Both the position numbers and the translations under genes were made by a program. From the NCBI GenBank assembly GCA_021234155.1, contig JAJEKV010000085.1, positions 2,614,706-2,678,705 on the forward strand: a stretch of DNA of 64,000 nucleotides, read 5' to 3'. Positions 20,760-32,800 of this stretch are shown here, piece by piece. Numbering within the stretch: position 1 is the first letter of the stretch; each line of letters opens with the position of its first letter. The DNA comes from Isoetes taiwanensis (lineage: Eukaryota > Streptophyta > Lycopodiopsida > Isoetales > Isoetaceae). The notes under the pieces were generated by a model. That model did not search any database and was not told the DNA's origin. It was given only the letters and a program-made list of their open reading frames with translations.

Positions 20760-23381
20760 ATGAAGGGCAGGCATGTTCTAATCAAATTCCGATCCAACTT
20801 ATTTGCACAATGCAGCTCAAGGATTTATGGCCCAAATGGGTCGTCTGTGAGATGGATTCATGGCTCTTCATTTCTAATGAAGGAGAAGAAGGGAGCTCCT
20901 GCAAAGGCCGGAGCAAAGGGCAAGGGTGCTTCCAAGAGTGAAGATGTTGGTCCTGGAAAGGGGTCCGGTATGGAGCGTCGGAGCCAGGGTCCTGGCAGGG
21001 CTGTGGCTTTTGATGCCAAAGGTCTCGTTAGAAATTACGGTCCTGGTCTCGTTGAAATTGTCGAAGACCCCTCTCTTTTTGCTTCTACCATGGATATCTC
21101 TAAGTTGAAAAAAGCTGATATCAACAAGTATATATCTCTAAGGTGAGACTGTTTACGATTTTAATTGAACAGGATATGGAATGTGGACAATATCGGTAGC
21201 TGTTTCTTCATACCATCTAGCTAGCTTCAGAAGATATATAATAACTTCTACGTTCAAATTGGAAAGGAGTTAGATTGCAAGGATACTAATGAATATGGTT
21301 CTATTTGACAATGGGATCTGATGCTAATCAATGCATCTGGTTCTGATATTAGGAAAGAGGACATTGCACAGTACTTGGCGGAAGGTTTGCCATCTGGGGC
21401 ATCCAAGGAGTTTGATCTCACAGGAAATAGCAGCATATTAGTCAGGAGCCAAGTCTTATCTTTATGCAACCGAATGCAGTTTACGTTGACAGGCAAGCTT
21501 GCTTACAACATGTCAAATGTCTTTCCACTCAATGCTTTATGGAAAGAAGATTCTAAATTAGAAGCTCCAGTGGACGGTGTAGATAGCCCTCCAACAAGGG
21601 AAATTACAAAAGAAAAACTTGCTGAAGGTATGCTGGTATGTTCTTGCTGGGCAAGTCTTCGTCTTTTAGTTGCATGTGATACATGTATTGAATGTTATTA
21701 TGACATTCTTCTGTTCGTTCTGATTTTTCTTGCAGTAATTCAACCATGCAGGCAGTATCTTCTGGATGGCCCTGTTGGGAGTGGAAAAAGTCTTGCTCTT
21801 GCAATGATTGTATTATGGGCAAGATCTCAAGGATGGCTTGTGTTTTATGAGCCTAGGGGGAAAATGTGGACGCATGAGAATATTTTTTCTTTTAACGAAT
21901 TGACTGGCTTTTGGGACACTCCATGGCAAGCGGAATCAGCTCTACAGGCATGTCATCTACAAAATTCTCTCTTTCCTATCCTGTTTAAATATTATATCCA
22001 GGTTATGCCGTAATGGAATGGCTTGATTTCCGGCATGTTTGAAATTTTGATGGCGACTCGTGAATGGAAATTTATGTTGTTGAAGGGCATGAGAACTTTT
22101 CTTAAGAAATTCTCAGAACTTTTCTAATGGTAAAGGGTGGGACACAGACACTCAAGAATAATTTTGTATATGAATGGAGTGGTTAAATGTACTAAAAATC
22201 ATCTATCCATTTTTTGGCAAAATAATGGAGAACTGCTATAAAGCTTTCGCCTTTTCAATTGAATGTTCAGTGGACGTGGTTTAAAGTTTGGTAGTCTAGG
22301 TGAGTGTGCTTCTGATGTCTGTCAAACCAGAGTGCTTTTCCTTGGTCCTTATTGCTTGTTCAATTAATTTGTGACTATCGGATGCATGCCAACAGGGGTT
22401 TTTGCTGAGCCATAGTGAACTTTTGGGCCAAATTAAATGTCGCGTGTCAAAACCCATCGTACTTGGTGAAGCCACTATGAGGGACCGGAAAGCAGGTTCA
22501 CAAGAGGTGAATCTGCCGGAAGGGAGCACCTTGAAGGATTTAGTTGATTATGGAATCTCAGTACCATATGCTTCATCAAGTGTTGTGGCCCGATTAAGTG
22601 AAGAGCTTTCACTTGTGAAGGAAGTGCCTGTATTGATAGCTATTGATCAGGCAAGAATTTTTAAGCAGTTTTGATCATGTCAGTGCATCCATTATGCTGA
22701 TATTGGGTTGCTTTGCTTGTCTTTTACATCTTCTGTTTAACAGTATAATAGCTGGTTCACATTTAGTCAGTATCATCAATACATGGGCCCGGGCAAGCGT
22801 CGGCCAATACACGCGAAAGAGCTGACAATGGTTTGTTACAACCACATTTTCACATGATATGTATGGGGTCCGTTTTTTGAAGAACTTCTTTCATACATGC
22901 AGGTTAATGCATTTCGTCCAATGGAGAGAGGCTCATCATTTTACATTGGAGCCTTTTCCCACTCGACAGCGGTAGGAAAGCTCCCCTTGCAGTTGCCTGG
23001 AGTTCCTCCAAATGCTCGATTTAATTTTACGAGATTTGACCAAGAGGAAGCTGCTGCAATGCTCAATTATTATCACAAGTGAGCTCCTCGTTGTCATTGT
23101 TTTTGAAGAGCAGGGACTGTAGGCCAATGTTTTTAGGAAAGACTATAGTTTCAAGCATCTTGACATGTTAAAGGACATATTTAGAGATCTATTTTCATCT
23201 ATCTTGTTTTCATGCTATTACAGTATATAGCCCATTTCATTGGGGAACTCAGATTGCGTGTTTCCATACTTGCAGGATGAAAGTTCTTCCAGTTGAGCCT
23301 ACTGAAGATAGCTTGTCAAGGCTGTTCTTTCTTACAAATGGAAATGGCGGGGAAATAAGGAACCTTGCTCGATTTTTGTAG
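20760..23381 (+). CDS. DAP3: Mitochondrial ribosomal protein S29 (DAP3 family)
   Basis: Seven exons join in perfect phase to 488 codons: 20760-21142, 21353-21627, 21736-21947, 22396-22650, 22771-22830, 22903-23078 and 23276-23381. mRPS29/DAP3 is a GTP-binding P-loop protein of the small mitoribosomal subunit. Visible features are a basic, Ser/Arg-rich N-terminus fitting a mitochondrial presequence, a K/G-rich linker, the P-loop GPVGSGKS (about residues 231-238), a hydrophobic strand ending in VPVLIAIDQ (about 367-375, Walker B position), the conserved RPIHAKELTM block and AFSHSTAVGKL, and the C-terminal FLTNGNGGEIRNLARFL. Introns 3 and 4 start with GC (CAG|GCATGT and CAG|GCAAGA) rather than GT; GT alternatives break the frame or delete conserved residues. 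The gene looks intact and functional. Confidence 0.92.
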
Positions 23382-23716
23382 AAGATGAATGCAATGACTC
23401 AGCCTGAACATTAAGCAGCCAGACACTGGGGCTGTGGTTGCACCTTCGCCCAAAAGGTTTGAGAATGTCGACTAAAGTCTTCTTTGTCTAAAAAGTTTGA
23501 AGATAGTGCTCGCACTTGAGTTTTCCGTTATGCGCACTGGTTCACCACCTGGTCTGGGTATCAGAAATTAAAATGTCAAACGAGACTCTGCAGCAATAGC
23601 TTTTCACAATGTTGAGGAACTCAGTATAGCAACTTCATGGAGACCACCAACGAATTGTATCCGACATTTTGTATGCAATCATGCGTATCAACGAATTACA
23701 TGCGGCATCTTATGCA
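23382..23716. other. 3' flank of mRPS29
   Basis: Probable 3' untranslated and intergenic sequence. No canonical AATAAA could be placed with confidence and no other gene is visible. Confidence 0.45.
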
Positions 23717-23717
23717 C

Positions 23718-24673
23718 TAAGGGCGCATTTGCACTCGTCGTTAAGTTAAAAAAAAATTAACTAGCTCCTTAAACTTAACTATGAAAATACTATTTGCACG
23801 TAGAAGAGTTAAGTTTCAGTTAAAAATCTTAACTGAGACGTCCTAACACAGTTAAGTTAGTGAATTTAGCAATTTTTAATGTAACAATATAGCATTCAGA
23901 CATGATCGATTAAGTTAGTGTTAACTGAAATGCTAACTGTAACGGCTTCAGGCAAAATTCCAGTTAAGTTACCAATTTAACTTGATTAAATTGCTTTCAG
24001 GCATAACTTCAGTTAAGTTAAGCTTAACTTCAGTTTAGTTTTAAAAGCGCTTCTGTTAAGTGCCAGCTAGCCAACGACAACTCAACTTTGAATTGATAAT
24101 ACAATAGCAACTCAACTTTGAATTGATAATACAATAGTATTTCTAGCTACTGTAATATATCTCTTAGGGTCTATTCGCACCCATGGTTAAGTTTAGTTAA
24201 GTTAATTTTTACTGTTAAGTTAAGTTAACACTAACCGGGTGATTGCCTTCACACCAAAGCTAGTTAAAAAATTTAGTTAGGCTAACTTAACAGAAAACCA
24301 TTTCGCACTCGTTTAGTTAAAAAATTGGTTAAAAAATAACTTAACTAGCTAACTAAATGCTTTCGAACATGTCTAGTTAAGTTAGCCAAAGGCATAAAAA
24401 ATTATAAGCACATTTAACTAAACTTAAAGTGACCTCTATGAGGTCATTTAACTTTTAGTGCTAATTTTTAATTTAGTTAACTTTTAGTTAATTTTGCTAA
24501 CTTAACCGAACAAGGTGCGAAGACAAGTTTAGTTAGTGTTTTTTGTTAAAAAAGTTAACTAAATTCTTAACTATATTTCTTAACTATATGCTAACTTAAC
24601 TAGTGGTGCGAATGCAAATTTAGTTAAAAACCATATTTTAACTTAACTTAACCGCAGGTGCGAATGTACCCTT
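23718..24673. mobile_element. TIR elements (hAT-like or other MITE), two overlapping or nested
   Basis: Three ends share one terminal sequence: TAAGGGCGCATTTGCAC at 23718, TAGGGTCTATTCGCACC at 24165 and, inverted, GGTGCGAATGTACCCTTA at 24657-24674. Next to each end are GTTAAGTTA/TTAACTTAAC words that also fill the interior, like the subterminal repeats of hAT elements. The inner pair (24165-24673) gives one 0.5-kb element with TIRs of about 35 bp; the outer left end suggests a second, partial copy. Between them a unit of about 31 bp containing CTCAACTTTGAATTGATAAT is duplicated in tandem (24079-24136). I could not confirm target duplications. No protein is encoded. Confidence 0.6.
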
Positions 24674-25857
24674 AACAGATTATTGTTAACAACATAAGCT
24701 TCAAGACCATTCATTAATAAAAGAAGTCTTTGTTTACAGCTCATATGCGGCTGCATTGAGTCTTATCACAAACTATAACATGTGCCTCCAGTCTGACCAC
24801 AAACCACAAACGAACTTGTCAACACACAAACTAACCTATTTCAGGTGAATACTAGATACTCTTTTAATGATTCTCTGAGCTCAAGCCCCTTTTCAGGGGA
24901 GACATCATTTACAACTTCGATGTCTTCAACTTGTCTTCATTGCAGGCAGTTGTTAGTATCTTTGACCTGGTTATTTGTAATGGGTTGGCACAATGGCCAT
25001 CTTCGCCAGTTCTGGCTTTGTAGGCAGGGGAGAACCAAGGGGCGGCTCGGTGTGGTGGATTATCTGGCGATTGAGGAACATGATGCGCACCTGAGTTACC
25101 CATTTTTTCATTGGAGCAGACACTTTCGGGGCCGTGGACTCGGACCACCGGCCCTGTTAAATGCATCTCCATTGGCAAGCTCCACATGCATCTTTGCCTC
25201 AACACCCCAGTGCCCAAAAGCTGCGCTGGACTACGACTAATCGCGGGGACCTATGCCCAGCTGCGAGCATGACACGGTAGGGCTGGCAACTCCCCACTTC
25301 AGCGGCAATGCGCTTTCGGTGACTCACACAACCGACCCATTGGCGAGATGCTTTGGGAGAGCCACTCACGGCCCGAACCTCGAGGCTACCACCTTCCCCA
25401 TAGCGGATGGTTCGATGATGAGTGTCGGGGAGCTCAAAGCGCCCCCTCCCGAGCAAGTCAGCGATCCCACCTCCGCCCACAGGCCATCGGTCAATACCGC
25501 TCCTTCCTCAAGAACAAGAAAACCGGATACCTCGAGGAGCATCGACCCAAATGATGTTTGGTCTCTGGATCGGCACCCCAAGACATTCGGAGAAGGGTCT
25601 CGAGCAAGGCTGCCTGACCCAAGGAACATCACCTCGGGAGCAATGGAGTGCAGTACCTGCGGCTTTACGACCAGCGGGGGGGGGACACCGATCCCTCCAC
25701 GAATAGGCATGGCTCACGGTCATCCGCGAGGGGATGTCATCATAGGCCTAAAACGTCTAGCTAATGGGAAGGCAAACGTTTAGATGGCATGCGGTGAACT
25801 TCGAAATGGCACAGGCCTCCACCGGTACACATCCTCACGGCATTATTCAATAAAGCA

Positions 25858-26615
25858 TTGCAAGAAGGCTTCCCTCCGCAGTGGACCACTAGTAGAGTTG
25901 TGCCCATATACAAGGCAGGGGACCCTCAATGCCCGGCCAACTATCGTACTATTATGCTCAGCTCTCTCTTTGTAAAATTGTTGGGGCATCCTTGGCGGCC
26001 GACAATATGGGCAGAGGAGGCAGATGTGCGAGCTCTCACACAGGCAGGCTTTCGGCCCAGGCATTCCACCATTGATCATATCTTCACTCTGCGCACATTG
26101 ATTGATGATAGCAGGAATCATCGACAAAATCTGTACTGTTGTTTCGTGGATTTCGCAAAAGCTTTTGACACAGTGCCTCGGGACAGGTTATTGGACAGAC
26201 TGCGGCAGCTGGGGACCCCCCTTGACTTGCAGAATGCAATATATAGGCTATACAAGGCATGCTCAGGACGTATCACATCGTCAGGACAACCGGTAATTAG
26301 TAGTATTGGAGTGCGTCAGGGTTGCCCCCTCTCCCCCACACTCTTTGGCCTATACATTGACCAGCTGGAAGGATCTCTGAGCATGGAGATGCGGGCGCCC
26401 ATCTCATGCATCACACAATCTGGCAACTCATATATGCTGACGATGTCAACCTCCTGGCCCATACTCTAGAGGACATGCAACGTCACCTGGATGCTCTTGA
26501 CACTTTTTGCCGATTCACTGGCATGCGAGTTAACTTGGCCAAAACTAGGGTGTTGCTAGTTTCATCATCCCTTGACCAAGGCTTCGCTTCATTCACTTAC
26601 GGGGACAAGATGTAG
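25858..26615 (+). pseudogene. LINE reverse transcriptase domain
   Basis: The frame from 25858 shows ordered RT motifs: VVPIYKAGDPQCPANYR, QAGFRPRHSTIDHI, CCFVDFAKAFDTVPR (first catalytic Asp) and GVRQGCPLSPTLFGLYID. A frameshift between about 26400 and 26430 moves the catalytic YADD box (LIYADDVNLLA) and the following primer-grip region (GMRVNLAKTRVLLVS) into the next frame. The enzyme would copy element RNA at a nicked target. Frameshifts make it inactive as assembled. Confidence 0.85.
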
Positions 26616-27775
26616 AGGTGGGCTCGACCTACAAGTACTTGGGGATCGAGTTCTCTACTACCACCCATTGGGATGCTGCCATCAGGTTGCAGGTCACGGC
26701 GGGTTGGAAACACCATATGCCATGCAGAACAACAGCCACAAGGCTTGTATGTCTGGGGCCACCAGTCACACTTGTTTCGGGCCTTGATTGAGCCAGTCCT
26801 TTTGTATGGGGCGGTATGGGGTCCGGCGATATCCCTCAACACTGGAATGACCTCGGCGGTCGCGAAAGCCTTCCGCACGAGCCCTTGGGGTAAAGTCCAC
26901 AGTTCCATACCAGATCCTACGCCAGGAGACATGTTTTCTACCCCTTCAACGGGCTGCATTGGAACGCCATATCATTTACTTCCAGAAGGTGGTCGTTATG
27001 GGTGATACACGTTTGCCCAACCTTGCTTTGGCCATGGCGATGGGTCCCCAACGCCTGAAAGCCTACTGGAAGGACAAACAAGCTCAGTGGTTCTCACGCT
27101 GGAGTGTACAGGCAAACAGATGCGTACATGTAAGGACAAAGAAAGATCACACGGCACTTAAGCCGTACCCTAGATGCTACTTTCCTTCGCGCAAGCCTGG
27201 GATGCATGCTCTTTCGCGACGTTAAGCTGGCACACTATCAGCAGCAAGTCAATCCTAGGCTCACAAGAGGCCCACACGAGTACTTCTACACCCAGTTGCC
27301 CATGAAGAAGCGCAGACTTATAGCTTCCATTCGCACGGGTGCACATCGCCTCCGCATTGAGACGGGGCGTTGGGCCTTGAAGCACGAGAGCAAAGGCTTT
27401 TGCGGTGTTGCCACCATGGCGCCATTGAGGATGAATGTCATGCCCCCTCCCGGATCGCCCGGCTTTGCCCATATCCGAGAGCGGTATGTTCGATTACTAG
27501 TGCCTGGCCAACCGTTGCATGAGTTATTGAATACGACGTCAGTGGGTTTGTTGGGGTCATACCTCCAGGAGGTTATGGATGCGGAGACTTCGGCCAGTGT
27601 CCTCCGGGGCGGTGTTGAACTCATATACAATTGTGCAATGCGGCCGGCCAAAGATGCTTATTACGCTAAGGTTTTCCCTCAAAACCCTTGGTGGGGTTTT
27701 AATCACAAGGTAATAAACTTTTATCTCTTTTTGTTTGGGTCCCATATGCCAATCGGTCTCCGTGGACGCTAAAAA

Positions 27776-27811
27776 ATCTATTCTATTCTATTCTATTCTA
27801 TTCTATTCTTA
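27776..27811 (+). repeat. (TTCTA)n microsatellite tail of the LINE
   Basis: About six TTCTA units follow the end of the LINE's last open frame and mark the 3' junction with the transposase relic. Confidence 0.8.
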
Positions 27812-28364
27812 TCTTCTACTAGTTGTTCAAGTCTTAATTGTTTCAACTCCTCCTCCACATTTGCTTCACCATTATCAATCAATAAATTGTGCAGAATGCA
27901 ACATGCATGCACTATAGTCGGAACATGCATATGCTTCATCCTTAATTTTGAATCAAGGCACTTGAACCAACCTTTCAACAACCCAAGTTGGTTCAACAAC
28001 CCAAACCCTTGCTCAATATATGGACGTCCTCATTTCAACTACTTATTGAAAATATCCTCTACAACATAGCAGCCCCTATAATAAATTGCAAAAATAAACA
28101 CTCATGAAAACAATTAAAGAATCTAAGAATTTGATACCAGCAAGTGTTAAGAGTCTAGGATCCTTTTGATATGGTGACACCAACCACGAAGAGCACTTAT
28201 AACCCATCTCTCCCAAGAAATATGGTTTTAATTCCCTCCTAAAGACAATGTTCACAACAGGCTCTTGTAACAACTGGCCTTCTTCAATTCTTTTTGCAAG
28301 TCTTGAATTTCTCAATACTCTAACATCATGCACGGACCCAGGATATCCACAAAAGATATCAAGA
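27812..28364 (-). pseudogene. PIF/Harbinger transposase fragment
   Basis: On the minus strand the order is YPGSVHDVRVLRNSRLAKRI (from about 28350), ELKPYFLGEMGYKCSSWLV, then after two stops GLLNQLGLLKGWFKCLDSKL and HVPTIVHACCILHNLLIDN. These match the DDE_Tnp_4 (PIF/Harbinger) transposase blocks: the second catalytic Asp in the HD motif, the conserved GE/DxGY segment, and the C-terminal 'GLLKGRW..CL' and 'IV.ACCILHN' helices. The N-terminal third is missing, replaced by LINE sequence at 28365. Stops and the LINE junctions make it a relic. Confidence 0.8.
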
Positions 28365-29601
28365 ATCTTCTGCTTGTATCACATATTGTCTGGGGTGGAA
28401 ATGAGGAAGGAGCAAATGTCAAAGTAGCTTGGAGGAAATGTTTGAGATCCAAGTCACATGGAGGACTAGGAATGCTTGATCTTAGTATGCAAGTTCATGT
28501 GGGAAATCCTTCAGCAGGATTCGAAGTCTCTGGGCCTTGAGCTCCTGAAACAATCACTAACTCATTGTACACTGTGCGGAAAACCCTCCCATAAAACAAA
28601 TTTACCATGGGCCCTATTTTATAAATTGAGGCCCTGTGCAGGAGCTTCGCCATTTCTTAGAGGATTGCTTAAAGCTTGGGAGACAGTTAAAGTTCTATGA
28701 TGCTTGGACATCAAAAATTGTACCTCAATGTCTATGCCGGTGTGGTGGCTACAAGTGGAAACTAGCAGAGGCCGCGTGCCAGTTTTTTCGGTGGTGAATA
28801 AAAGAACGCAAAACAGATGGATTGTGGCAGGTATCTCTTGCGTTGGAGATTGGTACCGAGGTGGTGTGCGGCGCTCTTGGGAGTCATTTCAAAGCGAGTT
28901 CAAAGTGAAATCACGGGACGAACGAGTTTGGGAAATGGTATTGGCCAATATTCCAACCTATGCTTCTCCACAAGTAGGTGCTTTTTGCCTACCCCATGAA
29001 AACCTTGATAAAAAATGTTTTGTGTCGAAAGCATATAGGATTCTGCATGTGAATGAAGTGATGAGCCCCCCTTCCCAATGGGAGATAACAACAGAAGATG
29101 GCCAACTCAGTCAAGTATGAAAATGGATCTGGAAGAGCCATTTGCTACCAAAGATATCCACACTACTATGGCAAATCTTTAACAGAGCAATCAGATCAAC
29201 ATATTAGTAAATAAGTTCAACCATGATGTCTCACCGAGTTTCCCAATGTGCGGCCAGGGAGCAGAAACAATTGAACATTGTTTCATGCATTGTGTGGAAC
29301 TCCGTCCAGTATGGGAACAAGTGAAGGAAGCATTCAGGACTTCTTTATCAAAGAAAAAGCTTTTGTTAGGCATGTATCCATCATCTTGGCAAATTGAAAA
29401 AAAAGTTGCTATGAATTTATGTAAAGGATGGCTCCTATGGCTAATATGGAAGAGGCGGAGAAAATTAGTGTTATCCCAAGAATATATTCACCCCAATAGC
29501 CTATGGCCATCTTTAAAGCAGAAGATCCGTCAATATCGTATTGCATTTGAAGAGGAGGAGTGGGAGTCTCAAGTCCACGACGCTCTTTTATCGTTCCTGT
29601 A
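28365..29601 (+). pseudogene. L1-type LINE 3' part with zf-RVT domain
   Basis: Plus-strand fragments show the RT-to-C-terminus region of a plant L1-type LINE: HIVWGGNEEGANVKVAWRK and SKSHGGLGMLDL (28380-28480), WKWIWKSHLLPKIS (about 29114) and the zf-RVT knuckle with FPMCGQGAETIEHCFMHC (about 29240-29295), ending SQVHDALLSFL and a stop at 29601. The spacing between blocks shows small deletions and stops. No poly(A) tail is obvious after 29601. Confidence 0.75.
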
Positions 29602-31300
29602 AAAGTTTCAAATCCATAGTTGAGTGGTTATCTCTACATAAACAAACATGTTGTGTAGGTGTACGATATCACTTGGCATATCTAAACTATATAATTGCTA
29701 TGGGCAAGATTCTTTGAGGTATCATTCTTTATTCTCTTTATATTTTGCTGCCACGTCCACGAGTTTGTCCGGGGGAAAAAATCGAAAGGGAAAAAAAAAC
29801 ATTGAAAATTTTGAACATCGACACGTATGGCGATCTATAGGGTCGCATGCACTCTTGGTCGCTTGCCATCTGTTAGGGAAGCTCCTCATCCTTCCCCCGC
29901 TTCTGCTTAGCCTATTCTGCAGCCTAGCCTATTCTGCTTTGGCTCGATGTGCAAGATTGCCATGGAGCAGAAGCAATCAATCAAGAATATCGCCATTCTG
30001 CCTCAAGCCTGGTCCTCCTAATCTGCTCCAAGCATCATATGTTGCTAGAATAAAGCATCTTGCGCCAGCTTTCTGCTGGCCACAGCGGGTTCAGAAGATT
30101 TCAGTTTAACTGTGCAGATAATCTGAAGGCTCTGATCCACAAGCTCGCTTAAAAATTGGATTCGCCGCAGATTTTGAAGCCCACAAACATGCGGAGATAG
30201 AGTTTCTGTTTTACCCATTTCTGTAATTTGTATATCTGAAGCTAATCTGGATTTCTCATTAAGCAACGTTTCAAGCTACAATTGAAGAATCACATTTTAA
30301 GAATGGAATTTATGCCATTTGTTATTCCGGCGGTCTTCAGCTATAGTAAAGCTTGATCTAATACTGCTCTGTGGAAAGATTTTGAATCAGTTTTAATGTT
30401 AAAAATTGTCTTTGCAATACAGGGGGCTAGGAAAGAGATGGATGCTCTGCGGATTAATGCCTCAGAATAGTGGGCCTTTCCTTTTGAGCTTTAAAAAGCT
30501 CTGCAGAACAGTATTCTGGAAACTAGCTGGATTGGAACTATAAATTTTCGAAAATGTACCCACAAACACAAAGCCCAAATTCAATGGGCTCAATAAGTTA
30601 AGAAATAACGATGAAACAGCGAGAAACAGAGATTACAAAGCATTTTTCGTTGTTGTCTTCCAGGATTGAGCTTCTGCTGTATTGTGGCCTTTGTCGTGGT
30701 CATCTGAGAGCCCAAAGAAGGCTCGCAAGTCTACATAATCCCAATTTTACATAATAAATAGCATATTTAAATTGCTTGGTAACTTGACAAAGAAATTGCT
30801 TATTAGTTAACAAAATTTTTGCCTCGAATTGCTTTATTATTGGCGTAAACATTTTTAGTTCCTTGGACAATAGATCTCCATGAATTAACTAACAAGTATC
30901 ACATTGCAATAGTATCTTCATAACTACTCCGAACTGTGGGGCTAGCCCAACAGAGGGAGGATTTACCAAAGCCGAAGATATTTGGATTTCAAAATGCGCA
31001 TATAACCTAAAAAGTCTTGAATTGCTTAAAAGTTTTGCGAGATAGCAATGGTGGTATGAAGTCTTGTGTTTCTACAAGTCTTTTCTTATGTCATATTTAA
31101 AAATTAATACTTGCTTGCACCTATAAAATTTTTGATATCATGTTTTGTACATATGCTTTTATTTGGATAACCATTTTGCATAATTGATATCGGCAACTAC
31201 AGACGTTAGAATTCTCCAAGGCTAGATACAATTAATTCAATTTTCGCATATCCATAACTGAGATACTTTCGACTTAATACAAAGTTCTTTTACCTCGAGT
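29602..31300. other. No gene supported
   Basis: Moderately AT-rich sequence with short meaningless frames. A-rich tracts near 29776-29806 could be an old LINE tail. Nothing else recognised. Confidence 0.45.
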
Positions 31301-31307
31301 TGGACAA

Positions 31308-31350
31308 AAGAAATGTTCGCGGCGGCCAAGGCCGCCGCGATAAATTTCTT
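31308..31350. repeat. GC-core hairpin element, copy 1
   Basis: AAGAAAT ... ATTTCTT flanks a GC core whose arms TCGCGGCGGCC and GGCCGCCGCGA pair around a 2-nt loop. A near-identical unit with the same flanks lies at 41756-41798 in the same orientation. This may be a very small palindromic MITE or a mobile hairpin. Confidence 0.7.
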
Positions 31351-32265
31351 GTATATGTAATTGATGGGTACCAATTAATATATTTTTGATCCTAAAAAAA
31401 AAAAGGTTTTGCATTCAATTTCAAAAAGTGTTTTTGGTGCATAAAATGCCATGTTGATATATAATCAATGCATATGAACAGGAGGTTTTTGAGGTTTTAC
31501 TTGTGTCAAGCACAACGTGAAGACTTCTTTGAGCGTGAAAGGCCTCTGGAAAATAATCTTACCATAATAACGTGTTGCTTTTATAATATGGTGTTCATCT
31601 AATACAAGTTTTAACAAATGTATCACATTGTTATATATTGTGCAGTAAGTATGTAGTCTTTTCCTTTGGGTTCTTACATAATAGAGGGGCATATCATGCG
31701 GCCTTAAGTGTAAGTCGCATTTGCCTTCTTTTAGATAGAATGCAATAGCTGGCAAAAGAGCTTGGGGTGGTACACCCTGTAAGCTTTTTTGAGGACGCAA
31801 ACTGCGCACATTATATGTCCATTGTTGTCAATGATGCTGATGGGTATGATCTTGGAATATTTTGTAAATTCATTGAAGCACATTAGGAATAGATTTTTAA
31901 TTATAAGTAGAATGGGGGAATGACAAAACAAAAAATGTGATTGTACATAAATAAAGAGTACGTTAGTAATATAATAATTCATACGGTCAATAATAGACCT
32001 TGATGTATTATGGGAAATCACTGAAAAACCACCAAGCAATTACAACTGGTAGATAATTCGATATGCCACCCAAAACAACTCTCTAACAAACAACTTGCTC
32101 CTTGAACACAAGCAATCCAAAAGCTCAATGCACATGAAAGTTCTATTTCTCAACTTGTTATAATTCGAAAGGCATCTCAACTCAATGAGAATCATGTTTT
32201 TTTTTTTTTCACTTAATGGTTCAATAAATATATGTGCATTGTGCAACCATGAGCATAGCTAATCA
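31351..32265. other. No gene supported
   Basis: Contains a plus-strand A11 run near 31395 and decayed sequence, possibly remains of the copia element whose RNase H fragment lies just beyond. No domain is visible in its open stretches. Confidence 0.4.
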
Positions 32266-32412
32266 TTCAACTTGATTGTTGACTTCGTTACTTCCAGCTT
32301 GAGATATGACATAACGATAATGCAATCTAATGTGCTTCGACTTGAAATGCAAGACTTCATCCTTCAATAATGCAATAGCACTTTCACTTTGAACATAAGC
32401 ACCATATAACTT
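32266..32412 (-). pseudogene. Ty1/copia RNase H fragment
   Basis: The minus strand reads KLYGAYVQSESAIALLKDEV, then LHFKSKHIRLHYRYVISQA and ends near NNQVE before a stop. This matches the C-terminal RNase H of copia polyproteins, where a 'DS.SAI.L..NPVFH.R.KHI...YH' block is characteristic; the family's DSQSA Asp is replaced (QSESA). Only about 49 codons remain and no RT is visible upstream, so it is a degraded fragment. Confidence 0.7.
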
Positions 32413-32800
32413 TAAATAAGTATATACAAAACATTTCTTTCCAACATTGCTCTAGTGATAAAAACACTAGTCCTAAAACATGTATATCTCAAGGTCGAGA
32501 TCGTCCAGAGTCTCACTATGTATAGACCCACATGGCCTGCTATAGAGTCCCCGTAGACATTAAAATAATATCTATCTATCTATCTCTTATAGGCACAAAT
32601 TACTATCACGAGCATTGTAGCCATTAATAAGAATAGACCACGAAGTAATGTAGCCATCAATAAGATATCATGTGAAAAAAGATTATTTACCATGAAGTAA
32701 TGACGCCACTCTACACATTGCACACTTACCATAGATAAATGCCTTATTTCACTAGGCTTATGGTAAGAATGAGTGTATTATATGCATGCAATATTGTATA
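32413..32800. other. AT-rich intergenic sequence
   Basis: A short (ATCT)n tract lies at 32570-32587. No gene or other repeat seen. Confidence 0.4.

Larger units (their letters stand above)
24900..27811 (+). mobile_element. Non-LTR retrotransposon (non-L1 LINE) with (TTCTA)n tail, frameshifted
   Basis: Fragments of a LINE polyprotein lie in order on the plus strand in changing frames. The endonuclease-RT linker includes WFDDECRG (in a frame open at 25348-25554). The RT core is open at 25858-26469. YADD and the thumb follow at 26406-26615. A C-terminal region without a clear zinc knuckle is open at 27206-27772. The element ends in a pentanucleotide microsatellite (27776-27811) instead of poly(A), as in RTE- and other non-L1 clades. 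RT motif style (GVRQGCPLSPTLF) differs from the L1-type copies elsewhere in the window. The 5' boundary is a guess. It abuts a PIF/Harbinger relic on its 3' side. Confidence 0.75.

Noticed and set aside
29648-30109. 153-codon plus-strand frame
   Set aside because: No domain, lies in decayed LINE-flanking DNA and overlaps low-complexity A-rich sequence.
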